Assembly: GCF_009389715.1 (NCBI RefSeq)
Contig: NC_052404.1
Coordinates: forward strand, 12,267,756-12,331,755
DNA from: Phoenix dactylifera
Lineage: Eukaryota; Streptophyta; Magnoliopsida; Arecales; Arecaceae
DNA length: 64,000 bases
Direction of reading: 5' to 3'
Of this stretch, positions 1-13,118 are shown piece after piece. Numbering within the stretch: the stretch's first letter is position 1; each line of letters starts with the position of its first letter. The notes below the pieces were generated by a model. That model saw only the letters and a list, made by a program, of their open reading frames with translations, had not been told where the DNA came from and made no database searches. Made by a program: the position numbers and the translations under genes.

Positions 1-3000
1 TCACCTCCACCTAGGTCTCCAAAGCACCGAAGGAGGTCACCTCTGCATTCGCCTAGAAGTCGTGTTGTGGATTGTCAAGCATCTCCATGGCAAAGAAAGA
101 GGTCCTGATGCAGAGCCCAATTGTATACTGCTTTGTCTGGATTAGCTGTGGTAATGTTCTTCCATCACATTGCATGTCTGATGTGGTAGTACTTGTGCAG
201 GAGCCGCAGTCCATATAGGAGCCAGAGTCCACCATATCCAACTCGTAGGAGTACGAGTAGGGAGATTGATAACCGTATTAATGGCATCAACTCTAGACAT
301 TATCGTGGTGGATACACATCTCAAAGGTAGTTCTTATTTGCTGTTGTTTGTCATTCCAGTCATCTTCCTTCTGGCATTCAAGGGGATATGTAAATATTCG
401 TCATACAATTGTTCTTATGGCACATCTTCCAATCTCTCAGGTCTCGTGAAAAGAGGTCACCTCTTCATCATGCCTTGGATAGGAAGGTGGCTGAACGCAC
501 TGACTCAGTACATAAGGTTTCACAATTACACCGATTTCCAATTTCAAGGTCTACCCAGCGTGATTCAAGGAATCAAAACAATATTCATGATAGGGAGTGT
601 GGTGCAGCATCAGATGAATCTCCAAGTCCATCAGAGTCACCATCCCATTTGCGAAGGATGGATCCAAGGGGAAATAGGTCTGCGTCTCTGATAATCCATG
701 TGGTGTGAATAACTAGTGCTTATTCTCCTTTCCTGTACTGATTAAATTATGTTGGGTTTTCCTTTAAAGATCCCGTAGCCTTTCTGAGAGTCCTGTTAAA
801 CAACCTGGAAGACAGATACCTCCTCGTGACAGACCTGAAACAAGTAGAGACAGGGATCCCCTGAGTCATGCCAGGTCAAATTTTGTTCTACTATCTCTTG
901 TTCAGCTTTCAAAATTTTCCAGTTCGATAGTGTCTCATAGTTATCGTGGTTTGAATTCACTTTCTGATTTTCAGGGAGGATGCTTATCGTGGTTTGAATT
1001 CACTTTCTGATTTTCAGGGAGGATGCTTATCATAGGGTTGATTCCTCATGCAAGAACAGTAGAGGTTCACCTGCTAATGTGCAGCAAAAGGATTACCATG
1101 CTAAGGACTTCGGTCCAGAAGAGTATTCTTCTGATAGATTGGCAGATGACTGCTCTCCAGTTTCCCAAGGTCGAGCTGTTAGCTTGGAAAATAGAAAGAA
1201 GGATTATGAGAAAAAAAGGTGATCCTGTCCTTTCCGCCCCCTCCCTCTCTCCCCACATGTTTATGTGTTTTGTTCTTTGTTTCTTGATATGGCAGTTTAT
1301 CCATGCCTTCCATTCTGCTTCCCTCCTCACCAGTGCATTCTGATATATGCATGCACAAATGTATTTTTCCTTTCTTTATCATGCAATTGGCTGTTGGGAA
1401 ATTGATTAAAGGTAAAATAACATATTGTAGCCTTAGAGAAATAAGCTTTACACTTTTTGAGAGCTTATCCTGTCTTTTGCCAAAAATGGTGTACTTCCAG
1501 AACTCCAGAGCTTCATACTTATTTCATTTTTGACTTATATTGTCATCTTGCATGGCGAAGAAAGGGTTAGTAAAGCCAAACTATGTAGTTGACTTGAAGT
1601 TTTATATTATGAATGAGTTCATCGATCAGCTTATTCTGGTTGTTGTCTATAGGTTGTGTGGGTAAATAACTTGCAGTCACTTCCTCATCTTGAGAGAAGA
1701 TTTTCTATCTATTTAGCTTAACTTGTGGTTTCTGGTGTTAAGATGGTGAGACATAACTAGGAGCACTTTTTTGCCACAAACTCCTGCTGATTAATCTGTG
1801 TTGATTTCTGATCAACAGCTGCAAATTGAACATAAAAGTCAGATCTAGCAGACTGCCTTTGAGTCTGAGATTGATCTCCACAGTGTACTACAATTGATTT
1901 TAGCCTTGTTTATTGAGTTTTCTCAAGTCCCTTGTATGCGATCTATACAGCAATTGGCATCTATTACTATAGTAGTTGAAAACTATATGAAAATGATGAA
2001 ACACCAATGTACAAAGTGTGCAGTTATTGCATGGTTATGCACAGCTAATTGGTGCTTTTGGAAAATGGTCCTTTAACTTGCGGAAAACTGTATGGTTCAA
2101 ACTAAACTGGATTATGCAGTATCGGCTAGTTATAGACAATGCTTCATGGGCTTGGGTATGAGCCTTGGGTGCTGCTATGTGCCAAGTGTCGGATCTCTCT
2201 ATTCTATAAGAATTTTTTCTTGCAGACCCATACCCCAGTGTTATGCCAATACCCATTTCTAAGTGTCAGGTGCGGGTACTTTAGGATAAATTAAAGGGTC
2301 CGAGTAACATCTACACGTGGCTGTGAAACATGATTCTTGTATCTGGTTTGCATGATACTGGGCAAAATTATATGGGAAGCTTCCATAGAAGTTATAGGGA
2401 GTGCCTTGGTTGCTTCCATATAAGCAAGCTCTTCAATCATAGTTGCTTGCCTGAATTTGAACTTTCTGAGAAGTTGTCCCACTATTAGTGTGAGGTACTT
2501 GGGCGGTTATAATGCGGATATAGTGGGTTCATGTGGAAACAGTTGGGGCTTCCTGCAACTTTATTGAAGAGGATCTCTCCTTGTAATTTGAGTTGTATTA
2601 TACATGCTTCATTCTTCACATCCATTTTCAAAAATTGCATCCAACTTGAAAGTAACCACTGCCATGAAGGGCAGTACTAAGATCCATTTGGTGTGAGTTT
2701 GACACATCACCAACTCTATATGTACTTGGATGGGTTGCACATTGCACTGATCCCTTTGATGATTGAGAGGTCTATATACGGAACTTATTTTTGTGGAAGT
2801 TTTGTTAGTATTTAGTACTCTGTGAACTGTAATGTATATATGCACAAACATTTAGAAATGATTTTGGCTGTTTGTTTGGCAGTGAAGAAGATCTTCCTGA
2901 AAGACATAAACAACTAGTATCACAATCACCGGAGGGAATAGAGTATGGTCCTGGAAGAATAGTGGATGAAAGCTACGCACCAGATAATGCTTATGATAGA

Positions 3001-3669
3001 GAGCAATCGTCTAAGGAACATGCAAGAGATGCATCCTCTTCGGAGAAAAGGGTATCTGATGAGCAGGCAGTGAAGAACCCTTATGGAGATGGTTATGCAG
3101 TTAAAGCTGAGAGACAATCACATGCAAAAAGCAATGAATATAGAGAATCACATTATGACATAGAATCTGTTAAGAAGTCCAGAAAAAAGGTAGTCCGGAG
3201 CAACTGTTTGGATATCCATGATTTGGACTCTGAAGAAACTGATACACATAGATATCGGGAGATGGAAAAGCAAAGGCACAAAAAGTCATCTAAGCATAAA
3301 AGGGATTTGGATGACAGTTCTGAATCTGATTCTCAGATAGATGACAAGAAGGAGGCGAAGAGAAGGAGGAAAGACGAGAAAAGGCAACGCAAGGAGGAGA
3401 GACGTCTAAGGCGTGAAGAGAGGCATCGGAGGAAGTTGGAACGTCGTGCAGGCAAACTTAAAGTGAAATCTATTGATACTGTTACTCCCCCATCAGATTT
3501 GGAGAAAAATCATAATGATGCTGATGAATCTGATGGTGATGCTGCCATAAGAAAGGGTCCTCATCTAAGTTACACAGAAGAAACATTGTTAGAGCAGAAG
3601 AAGCTTGAGATTGAGCTGCGAGAGAAGGCCCTCGAATCTCTCAGAGCAAAGAAGGCTATCAATCATTAA
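1..3669 (+). CDS. SR-rich splicing cofactor, SRRM1-like (3' part, multi-exon)
   Basis: This is the 3' part of a gene for an arginine/serine-rich nuclear protein of the SRRM1 (SRm160) type, a pre-mRNA splicing coactivator. Exons inferred from GT-AG sites and a continuous frame are 1-101, 201-326, 441-677, 770-874, 1018-1218 and 2883-3669, and every junction splits an AGN codon in the same phase. The early exons encode RS/SP-rich peptide (for example SRSPYRSQSPPYPTRRSTSR). The last exon has a long charged segment (KEAKRRRKDEKRQRKEERRL, then more basic repeats) and a coiled-coil-like tail ending LEIELREKALESLRAKKAIN. This composition and tail resemble plant PWI-domain SRRM1 homologues; the PWI domain itself would lie before base 1. 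The 1.66-kb intron 1219-2882 holds no clear exon. Intactness of the N-terminus cannot be judged. The family assignment is an inference from composition. Confidence 0.75.
941..1026 (+). repeat. 43-bp tandem duplication carrying a splice acceptor
   Basis: The 43 bp at 941-983 are repeated exactly at 984-1026. Each copy contains the same pyrimidine tract and CAG acceptor (exon starts at 975 or 1018). Only the downstream acceptor keeps the SR-protein frame. The upstream one reads through 43 extra bases, shifts the frame and reaches a TAG within about 20 codons. Confidence 0.9.
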
Positions 3670-6600
3670 ACTTAGGATATTTGAGTTGCTGTTTGTTATT
3701 TACTATGCATTCATAAGTTCTGTAGAATGAGATATTCACATGAGGTGTGAGCATATCCTTTCATATAGCAGACTGTTTAGTGTAATCTGTGTTTACTCTG
3801 GCAGCTGAAGTCGGTAATTGCAGATTTGTTGAGCTGTATTTTGTTGCATTCAAGTTCAGACTTAGCTGCTAGATTTCCTGGTAATGTTCGTCTTAACTTT
3901 GCTTGGATGAATTTATTGTTTTGTAGGATCTTCAATTACTTGGAAACAGAGTCTATGATTTGTTGCTTATAGCTATTAGCTAATATTCAGTTATTGGTAC
4001 TCTTCATAGGACTCATATGCAGTAATCATTGCTCATAGGATTAAATAATTTCTTATAGGATCTTCCTATGATAGTTTCATAGCTATTAGCCAGGGGAATT
4101 TGATACATTGCCATTTGAAAACTCGTATCAGGTTCCACAGGAACTATCATTCTATCTAATTTTATTTCATGTTAAGACTTAAAATCTCCACATGATCGAA
4201 GAAACAACCTTAGCAAGTGTTTAATCTCCAAATTAAAGTTCCTGACAATTTTCTGCAGCTGAGCTAGAAACAAAATCTGTTTTGTGTTGACTTATAAATG
4301 AGAATACTGTCAAGTATGACTTCGTAGATCTGGCCATGTGCAGAACCACCTTTAGAACCTCAACTCAGATGACATGCTGCACATGCTTTATAGTTTGCTG
4401 AAGAATGATTTGGTAACTATAATAGAAGCTATAATTCAAGCAATTAGTATGATTTGTTACATTGTTTTTTCGTTTAACCTCTGGATAATTGGCTGCTGGA
4501 CTTGTTATGGAGACTTTGTAAATATACATCAGGATGATAAGCTTCCATCTCATGATAGTTTCATTGTCGTATCAACCTGACAATTCCCTTCATGGATGTC
4601 ATCCCACTATCCCAGTGTATGCATATGTGCTGTAAGAATGTGTGTGTTGTTTTTTTTTTGTTTCATTTTCAAAATCGATACCTTTACAACTTGACAGCTA
4701 GTACATGTAAAATCTTACTCTACGTCAAGTTACTGCAAGCAAGATTTTTGGGGAAAGCTACTTGAGCGTAATTTAGTATGCATTTCACCACGTTAATTCT
4801 TATCCTTGGTATCATTCTCTTTCTATTACTCCCTAATGTTGGGAAAGTAACTGTAAAGCTCTTGTTGCCGATCGGAGAATATTATATACAGTTTCATGAG
4901 CAAACATAGTATTTCTGTTCATGCTAGCACTTTTCCTTCCTTTTCTTTTGCATACAGAGACCTTTATGAGTTGTGTATACCTGTAATCTGAATTTATATG
5001 TGATGCTGAGAATTGTTGTGTACCTTGGGCATTTTTCTGCAGTTGTTACACAACATTTTTGTATTGTATATCAGCATCATATCTAGAATATGAAGTACCA
5101 TGTGGGTTTCTTTGGCTTGTATCGCTGAATTTTTAATCATCTTTATCATGCACAAAAACTACATGCTCAGCCAATATTGTCGAGATATTATTCTGACAAG
5201 GCAATTACTGTGCAATTAATCTTGTTTTTTTTAAGAGGATATGATTCTTGCTGGTTTCTGCTGTTTTGAGTAATTACTGCAAATGCATAATCATAGCTCA
5301 ACGATTGGTGAAGTTCTAAATATAATTAATTCTTGTACATTTCTCCTTGATCCAATTATGCTGCATACTTTATTTCATATAGTCAGCTGCATGTTGTATT
5401 GAATTGTTATTACATTTACACACGAGTCTTGTCTGTTTTGATTTGCCATGTATTCTGCAAACTAGTAGTTAATTGTTGTATCTGTAATCAGACTTGTATT
5501 CATCTAAAAAGAAAAGCAGCTTAGCCAGCACTCAGCACGTCCCTGAGTTGTAGCATGTTGCTATAGTAGACTTGGTAATGCATGATGTGTACATATTGCT
5601 AAATTATTAAAAAAATAAAAAAAATGCTAAGAATGGATGCTGAAAATAGAATATTGAAACCCATGAGTTAGGGATATGGTCAATTGTTTTTCTTTTATTG
5701 GCTCATCTGAATGCTTGATTACTATGGCTGTGGCAAGTTGTCTAGGTCGTTGGGATAACTCCAATTTATCGCATCTTTTCAACAACTTTTCTTATTCCAT
5801 CTAGGGTCATCAAAAAAAAAAAGGAAAAAGAAAGCATGTTTCTATCTTTTATGAAATTTCATGGTTCAAGGCCACAGTTTCATGAACGTAGCAACTCCAG
5901 TTTCCTTTTCCTCTTCTGGGAAGTACTGATATATTTCATTTACATTCGTCATCCACCTTGTTAGCATTATTTAATGTAACAGTGTGTGTGAAGTTGTCCG
6001 TAACAATTGGAGGTTCCGAGCACTAATAGTCCTTAGCTAGCACCAAGATTTTAATTACTGGGTTTTTGGCCTTGCTTGTCATATGCACTGATCATGTGGC
6101 TGTTGAAAATCTTTTGTGCGTCGTATGGAGTTGGTTGCTCAGCTTCATATGCTCACTGGACTGAGAAAAAAACATCTTAATGCCAATGCTATCATGCAGA
6201 TCTTGTAGGGTAAAACATGTTTGCAATTTTAAACTGTTTCAAAAGAGTGACGTAAAATATGGAGTATATTAATCATCTGAATTTTAGCTGATTTCTTTTT
6301 TTCAAAATTTTATTTGTCGAAATTATTCTATTGACGTAACTTTGTTCTTCTAGTGAGAGTATTTGTTCATAGACATCTGATATATGTCAGATATCATTAC
6401 AGTGAATACTTGGAAGCTATTATCGAGTTCAAAGTATTTATTCATTTTTGCTATTACTATATTGTCCATGAAGATTATTGTTCAGATGAAAGCTGGCAAA
6501 AGCTAAAATTAATTTATGGGATTAATAAATCATCTAAGCAAATAAGGTATCAAAAATTGAACTCATGGTTTGAACTGTGTGTGTTTAGATTTAATCCTCT

Positions 6601-8050
6601 TTCTCCACGTTGAGTTCTCTCAATCTTTGGTTTATTGAATTCCAACTTTGTTTGTTGGTCGTCTACTGATATGTTATTGTTGAATACTATCGAGTGATTC
6701 AAAGAATAAAAAAAAAACATTTGATTTAGTATTCCTTCAACAAAACAACAACCAAAACTGAGCTTTGCATAACAACTTTTGTTGCTTTATGCTTAGTTTC
6801 ATGTTATTCCCTATAAGATCAGGTTGATTTGGCTTGTTTATGGTGAGAAATAGGGAATGGACCAAGTAGATGTCTAACTTTAATTTTCTTAATTGGCCTG
6901 TAACAGATTGAGTTGCACTAGATTTGACCGAGTGTGTAAACTAAGTTTAAAACACAATAGTATATTAGCTCAAGGTAGACTAGTATACATAGTGACCCAT
7001 TTTGTTGCTGCCTTTGCACAGTTTTCCTATTGCTGCTGTTAGTGTGGTAGAATATGTAGCTGAATTTGTGTGTACATTGCAGCACTGCATCTTTATTCTG
7101 GTCTGAATTTTTCATGGCTGTTAGCAGCCTAAAATGATGAAATTTCACTACCTGGTTTTATGATACAGGATAGTGTAGATGCAGGGTTACACTTGATAGA
7201 GTGATTTTATAGTCGGATATAGATAAATTGTGCTTTCAGGTTTTTGCAATTGCAACTTCTGTCCGAGGCAGAAATTCTTTATGAAAGAAAGAATGCCCAA
7301 GGTGTTGTTGCTGGCCTTGCTATATATTGTGTGTTAGGTTTATGATAGCTTTGGAGAACCACCTTGCAAAAAAAAGGGGGGGAAAATTTAGGCATGGGAG
7401 GTTGTGGATTAAGTGGTAAATCATACTGTTTTGCTGTGGATAATGAAGCAGACAATCTAAATGTGATGCATGTTTAATTGTTTGCAGCAATTAGATGGCT
7501 AGTATGCCCTACCAAGTGCACTGCTGCAGTTGTTGCATCTCTCTCTGCTATCCATCCGCTTGGCTACGCGCTTCTTTGTACTCTTTTATCCGTAGTCAAA
7601 AACCTTCAGTAGATCGGCTGCTAGCTATTTTGGCCCTAAGGTGCTATGCTTTTCCGCCCCAACAAGCCCTCTCCCAAGCCATCCACTGGGATCTTCTACA
7701 CGCCGCGGAGGTGATGCCACACTGATCTCTGCCCAAGAAATCTGGCTAATGACCGACCCGACCTCCCTAGTAATTTATCTGGTGTTAAAATTCCACTGGC
7801 TTCCATCCCATCCAGATTTGCAAATGTCAGCGACTCGTCCTTCATCCAAGACTCGGCCGAGCGAGCTCACCTCTCCTGTCTAGAGGGGAAGGAGCCTGTC
7901 CTCGCTCGGCCAATAAAAAAAAACACTGCACTCCTCTCTTTGATGCCTGTTAGACCACGGCCAAGTGAAGAGGAAAAAAAAACACCACAGTCCCCCTCTT
8001 TGATGGCTGCGGCCCTGACCTCCAATCTCGAAGGTGCTTACCAAGACAGC
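3670..8050. other. 3' flank and intergenic spacer
   Basis: The SR gene's 3' UTR lies at the start of this stretch (the exact poly(A) site is not clear), followed by AT-rich DNA with short A and T runs. I see no gene, RNA gene or bounded transposon. A short open stretch after a CAG at 7490 (frame from 7492, about 40 codons to a TAG near 7612) is hydrophobic, but I cannot match it to a family. Confidence 0.5.
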
Positions 8051-8384
8051 ATCCGTTATTTATGTCAGGCAAAATCCGTTTGTATTTGGAAAGCCAACAA
8101 ATGGAGCGCTCGCAGACGAGAACCAAGCCGAAGGATCTACAATACCCAATTTCGGCAAGATTCCAGACGCCCAGTCTCTCATCCACGTCTCTCTTTGTCA
8201 GACGGAGGCGAAAGGATCCGCGAACGGCATTCGTTGCGGGCGCCACAGGACAAGCGGGCGTCCCCATTGCCCGTGGCTGTCTAATTCCTTCGTGTTATAT
8301 CCCTGGAGCGTTCCATCAGGATTTCGAGAATCCTGAGACAGGCAGGCAGACCGGTGTTACCGTGCACCTCCGACCTATATAACA

Positions 8385-8890
8385 ACGACAACTTGTATTA
8401 TATTGTACTATATTAAAATGTTATCGTAGATGGGTTGAATATATCTGAAAAATCAATATATATTTTGTAGAAGTTATCCAAATTCGCTAAAAATTCTATC
8501 CTAATCACCAAGGAGATATTAAAATGGACAATTTTAATTATATAAGTTCATAAGGATTTAATCATAAAAAACTTGGTACATTTGAATCTATCTATGATTA
8601 AAAATATTTAAATTATATTATATAAAATAAAATCTTAATTTATATACTCTATTATTTATTTTATTATATCAATGCGATTGATACTGTCCATTTTGTAACT
8701 ATTTGAAAATTAAATTAGAGGCCATAAGAATATATAAATTTTGATATCTAGATTTTTCTATAATGTAAATAATGTTCTACGATTTGGATGGTGCACAGAA
8801 TATATTTATACATAGTTTGGAGTTTGGGTGAATAATATTATATATATAATATGTGGTCTTTGTACGGTGGGAATGCGGAGGAAATTAGAA
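8385..8890. other. AT-rich insert or intron within the PTAC16 pseudogene
   Basis: This stretch of about 500 bp is very AT-rich. It separates the NAD-loop segment from the PEESKR segment and ends in a plausible acceptor (TTGGCAG, 8912-8918). It may be the original intron or an insertion. I see no coding content or clear terminal repeats. Confidence 0.45.
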
Positions 8891-9702
8891 TCATCATAAC
8901 GGTCCGATATGTTGGCAGATCATAGCACCGGAGGAGTCGAAGCGGCTCAACGCGGTGGAGTCGACGTTCGAGGAGGCGGAGTCCATCGCCAAGGCGATCG
9001 GCCCCGCCGCGAAGGTGGTGGCGACCATCAGCCCCGGCGAGAGGGGGCCCCCGCCGAGGTCACGGCCAACGGCGCCCTCCAGGTCGTCCGCGAGGCCCAG
9101 CTGGCCGGGATGGGCCACGTGGCCGGGGTCTACGACTCGGCGACTGGGATATCGGGGCCGTCCATCTACGACGTCCTGGACGGGATCACTTCCTTCTTCT
9201 CCAACCTCTTCTCTCGGTCCCAGCCGCTGGCGCCGGGGGAGTTCCTCTCCAAGGTGGTGGAGACGGACGTCACCTACACCCTCATCAAGGCCCGCCTGAC
9301 CGAGGACCTCCGCCGGTACGTACCGAGCGAACCCAGGGTGCTGACGGATTCCGATTTAGTAGTATGATTGCTTCGCGTAGTTGCATTCTTCCTCAGTCAC
9401 CGGCCCGTTATGGTGTGTGTGTTTCAGGTGGCGAGATTGCAGATTGCTACACTCGTCGCTGATGTTTAAAGAAGCCCAAGAGAGAGCAGAGGCAGCTGGG
9501 TCCTCCCTGGATAAACCTCTTGAGTAGAGCAAAGGGATTTGGTGTGTAATTCTCTTGGGACGACAAAACAAAAACACAAATTGCCACCATCAGAGGCCAG
9601 GCCAAGGCTCGAAATCTGCCACCACAGAAGGCAGCAACAAAGCAACGAGCTGGGAAAGCAAAACCTAAGCAGACTGATAGCCCAGACGAAAAACCAGAGC
9701 TG

Positions 9703-9753
9703 AGGAATGTATTTGGTTTTCAGCAAAAAAAAAAAAAAAGGAATGTATTTGGT
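9703..9753 (+). mobile_element. Minimal poly(A) retroposition scar with 15-bp target duplication
   Basis: The 15-mer AGGAATGTATTTGGT occurs at 9703-9717 and again at 9739-9753. Between them is a 21-bp insert, TTTCAGC followed by about 14 A. Removing the insert and one copy restores the PTAC16 C-terminal frame (ELRNVFGGFFNQETIY). A poly(A)-ended insert bounded by a 15-bp direct repeat is typical of LINE-type target-primed reverse transcription, here truncated to almost nothing but the tail. Confidence 0.8.
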
Positions 9754-9805
9754 GGCTTTTTTAACCAAGAAACAATTTATGTAGATGATGATGACCGAGT
9801 CTTCT

Positions 9806-12800
9806 AGCTGGTATCCATGGGGTGCAGTCTTCTGTTCAAATTGCATGGTTGGTGTCCTTTGAACCTCCTGAAAGCTATCTATCACGATTCATTTCTTGCC
9901 CAGCTGCTTCCCTGACAAGTCAGCATTCAAGGTAGGTTGGATATTTCTTTCTTTTGATGATATGTTTTATTTAAATATATATATATATATATGCGTGTGT
10001 GTGTGTGTGTGTGTGTTAAAAAAATCAAGTTTATTGTATATGGTTTGCCTGAAATTTTTGTGTGTGCTGCAACACCTAGATCTTGGGCTCGTGACGGTTC
10101 GGTCCATGGTTTTCTTTAGGTACTTTGGGCCACCTCAAGGTCTGCCTGAGTGAGGCTCGGTTCAGGAGTCGAAGCTTCACTTAGCACAGGCCTAGTCCAA
10201 ATAAAATTTTTTGAGCAGGTGCTCACGGCAAGCCCAATATTGGCTTCCGCATGAGTGGTAGTTGGCGAGGTAGCTTGCTGACTTTGAACTGGGAGCAGGG
10301 CAGCCAAGTTTGGCTCTCGGCCAGGCATCAATGGACTTGGAAGCACGGGAGTGTGATCTGAGACTAGTTTTAAGCATAACTCCGGAGTAATCTGTCTCGC
10401 AAATGAGGGTGCCAGATAGCACTGCAACTTATATATTCCAGTTCATCAAATTCCGGATAACAGTAGCATCCTCTTGGAAGATTAAATGCTACGTTTTTAT
10501 CTTCTCCAACAACATCTAAGGCAATCAGCCAAGCTCCGTGGCATTTTCGTTTTTTTTTTTTTTGGTTTTTTGTGCAGCACCACTTGGGATGGTCCCCGTC
10601 TGTCCAACGTATTGATTGCAGCAAGGAACCAGTTGCAAATCAATGTCGAAGTTAAATGCTTGATGAAGCTCTCTATCCCCTGCCCACTATTCTTTCCTTG
10701 GCCAAGTCGAGTCAAAAAACCCTGCCATCTCCTCAGGGCAAGTTGTAGCTGCTCTTTCAAATAAATCCAAGGGAATTGCACTGCAAGGACATCATCCTAT
10801 CACGCACATGGAATGCCCAGTTGAAACGGACAATAAATCTCCTGCGAAAAAAACCAAAAAAAAAGGTTTGAATTCAAATCATGCAAGCTGAGGGACCAGT
10901 CTATTCAATGGATTAGGCAGGACTGGCCCATGGGAAAGAAGATAGACACAGATTGAATGAGATGGAGTAAGAGACGGATGTTTGACACTGCTTCAAGGCT
11001 CAAGCATACTGATCATCAGAGCTGAAGAAAGTTTGGACCAGAGAAATATCCTCCAGTTTCATGGGCTAATGAAGGCAAGTTAAAATTGTACATGTTTGAC
11101 ACAATTGGAGTAAAATGATCGAACACAGTCGATACATAAAGATGCAATGATGAAGATCATAAGCCAGAGGCCAGCATTGCCAAGAACTTCTATAAATGTG
11201 CTTCACATAGGATGTCAGCGAGCCACAGCATTACTCCTTTGGATGAGTATCAAGAGAGTATTATTCTCGATGTATCAGAGTATTAAAAACCTGATGATGA
11301 GCCCACAACCATTATTGACTGGTTGGTACGACGTCTATCAGATTTTGACCGAGAATGGGTTTGGTAAGTCCATGAGGATGGTTTGGAATCACAGATTTAC
11401 TTAAATTGACCATAAATGGATTTGTTGTCAAAATGAGTATGTAAAAACATGAGTTCTGCCAGCAAGCTACACTCGAGGCAAGAACAACTCCTAGTCATTT
11501 TAGGATTTAGAGGCTACTCTAGCAGGTTAAAACAGAGCCAGTAAAAGTAACAGTAGATATAATGTGGATTTGAGAACTCAATCATCATGGTTTAGTTGCC
11601 TCCGCAAATACGAAATTTATCGAGTCAAATACATATGGATGGAAACAAATGTCCCAGGTACCAGGTATATGCTAATCACATGCATGACGCCATTTGAATG
11701 ATGAAGTCTGTTTGCCATGTTCCAGGCAAGAGCTGCTAAACCTGCAACGCACAAAAGTTAGTTTGTGATAAAAAAATGATGCAAAGAATTAGATTGTCTG
11801 AACAACAACAAATCCTTATAACTTTCCAAATACAAATCAAAATTTAATCAAAATCCTTGTAACTTTAAATTAAAATGCAAATCAAAAATTAATCTCCATC
11901 AATGTAAGATCTTAAGAATATTGATGATGTTCTTACAAGCTAAAGTCACTGCTGTGGTACCTATAACTTAAAAGAAGTGTGGGCAAATATTGGCAGCACA
12001 TGGGAAGACTAGTGCCATCTGGCATCATCGCTTTCATTTTTTATTTCTACAATATAAAAAAAATATTTTTATTTTTTAAAAATATCATTGATATAGTTAA
12101 TTATTTTTATAATTATAGTGACTAAGATTATTGTAGCAGCAGCGAAGACAATATATATGCTAACATTGTTGGCAAAGGTGGTGATGACGATGAGAATATT
12201 AGTGGTGGAGGTACATGAGATATGGTGGAGGAGATAATGAGAGTAGCATGGTGTGGTGAAGGTAATAATGATGGCAAAATGCTAGCTATTAGTAAAGAGA
12301 GAGCAATGATAGTGGTAGAGGTGTTGTAAAAGCGGCGACATTGGTGGTCACATTGATTATGGCAAGATGGTAGAGATGGTGGTATGGTGAAGACGATATG
12401 GCAATGGAAAGTGGCGGTGTTGGAGATATAATGATATATAGCGGTAGTGGTACAGTGGTGGAGGCAACGATGTTGGTGGAGACTGTTAATTTGTGGTTAT
12501 AGTACAAAAATATTAGTTCTTGTTTTTGAAATATCAAAAGTGAGAATTACTGCTTTCATTTTTTTTCAAAAATAAAATAAATTAAAAAATATAAGTCAAA
12601 ATACTAATATCAAACATATTTTTTTATCTTGATTTTTATATTCTTATTTGAAAATAAAAATAAGAAATAAATGCAATGCCAAACAAGCTCTAAACTAAGC
12701 AGCCATGCATGAAGAGCATGAAGCACCGGCTTTCAATGAGAAATCACTGGTTCAAGGATGCCGTTCAAATCACTACAAATATGAACCTAAGATCCCGAAA

Positions 12801-13115
12801 CTTGGTCAGCAATCCAGAAATAACAACACGTGCATAAATAAGACCAAGGACAATGGCCCAAGAGTCAAAAACTTGGGAAACAAGCCTAGTCGGCAAGAAA
12901 GAACAAGTTCACCTTGGCTGGTGAATGGTCAAGGGTGCAAACGAACGGATCAGTGTCAAGTCTTTGTCAATGGCCCCTGTGGACCCTATATCCCTCATCG
13001 TCAACTTTTCTTCTATGTTCATCTTCCTCTGTCGCATAATTACCTCATTCCTGTGAAAGATTCACCTTGGGGCTAGAAATTACGTGACTTAACATACAAT
13101 CCTATATAGATCTAA
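9806..13115. other. Intergenic spacer without a recognised gene
   Basis: The stretch contains a TA tract followed by a TG tract (about 9975-10016), a 15-base T run near 10549, and a purine-biased, GGTGG-rich low-complexity stretch at about 12170-12480. Short open frames on both strands (about 10116-10780 minus, 11147-11404 plus, 12705-13076 plus) carry no motif I recognise and look like decayed repeats. Confidence 0.45.
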
Positions 13116-13118
13116 CTT

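Larger units (their letters stand above)
8060..9805 (+). pseudogene. PTAC16-like pseudogene (plastid NAD-binding-fold protein)
   Basis: This is a broken copy of a PTAC16-like gene (plastid transcriptionally active chromosome protein 16, a thylakoid/nucleoid protein with a Rossmann-like fold). Recognisable pieces occur in order but in changing frames: FGKIPDAQSLI (about 8150-8185), FVAGATGQAG, the NAD-binding loop (about 8225-8260), PEESKRLNAVESTFEEAESI (from about 8926), EVTANGALQVVREAQLAGMG (from about 9055), SIYDVLDGITSFFSNLFSRS (from about 9160), VARLQIATLVADV (9427-9465) and the C-terminal RGQAKARNLPPQKAATKQR and QETIYVDDDD (to about 9800). A frame change in the G/C run near 9043 fits loss of one G; another lies near 9466. 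The residues expected between the NAD loop and PEESKR, and the middle of the C-terminal half, are missing. A GT-AG pair at 9315-9426 suggests a retained intron, so this is a decayed duplicate and not a processed copy. Confidence 0.88.

Noticed and set aside
266-691. Open frame across 266-691
   Set aside because: It crosses the exon-intron boundaries at 326 and 441; the SR-rich frame with consistent splice phases explains the region.
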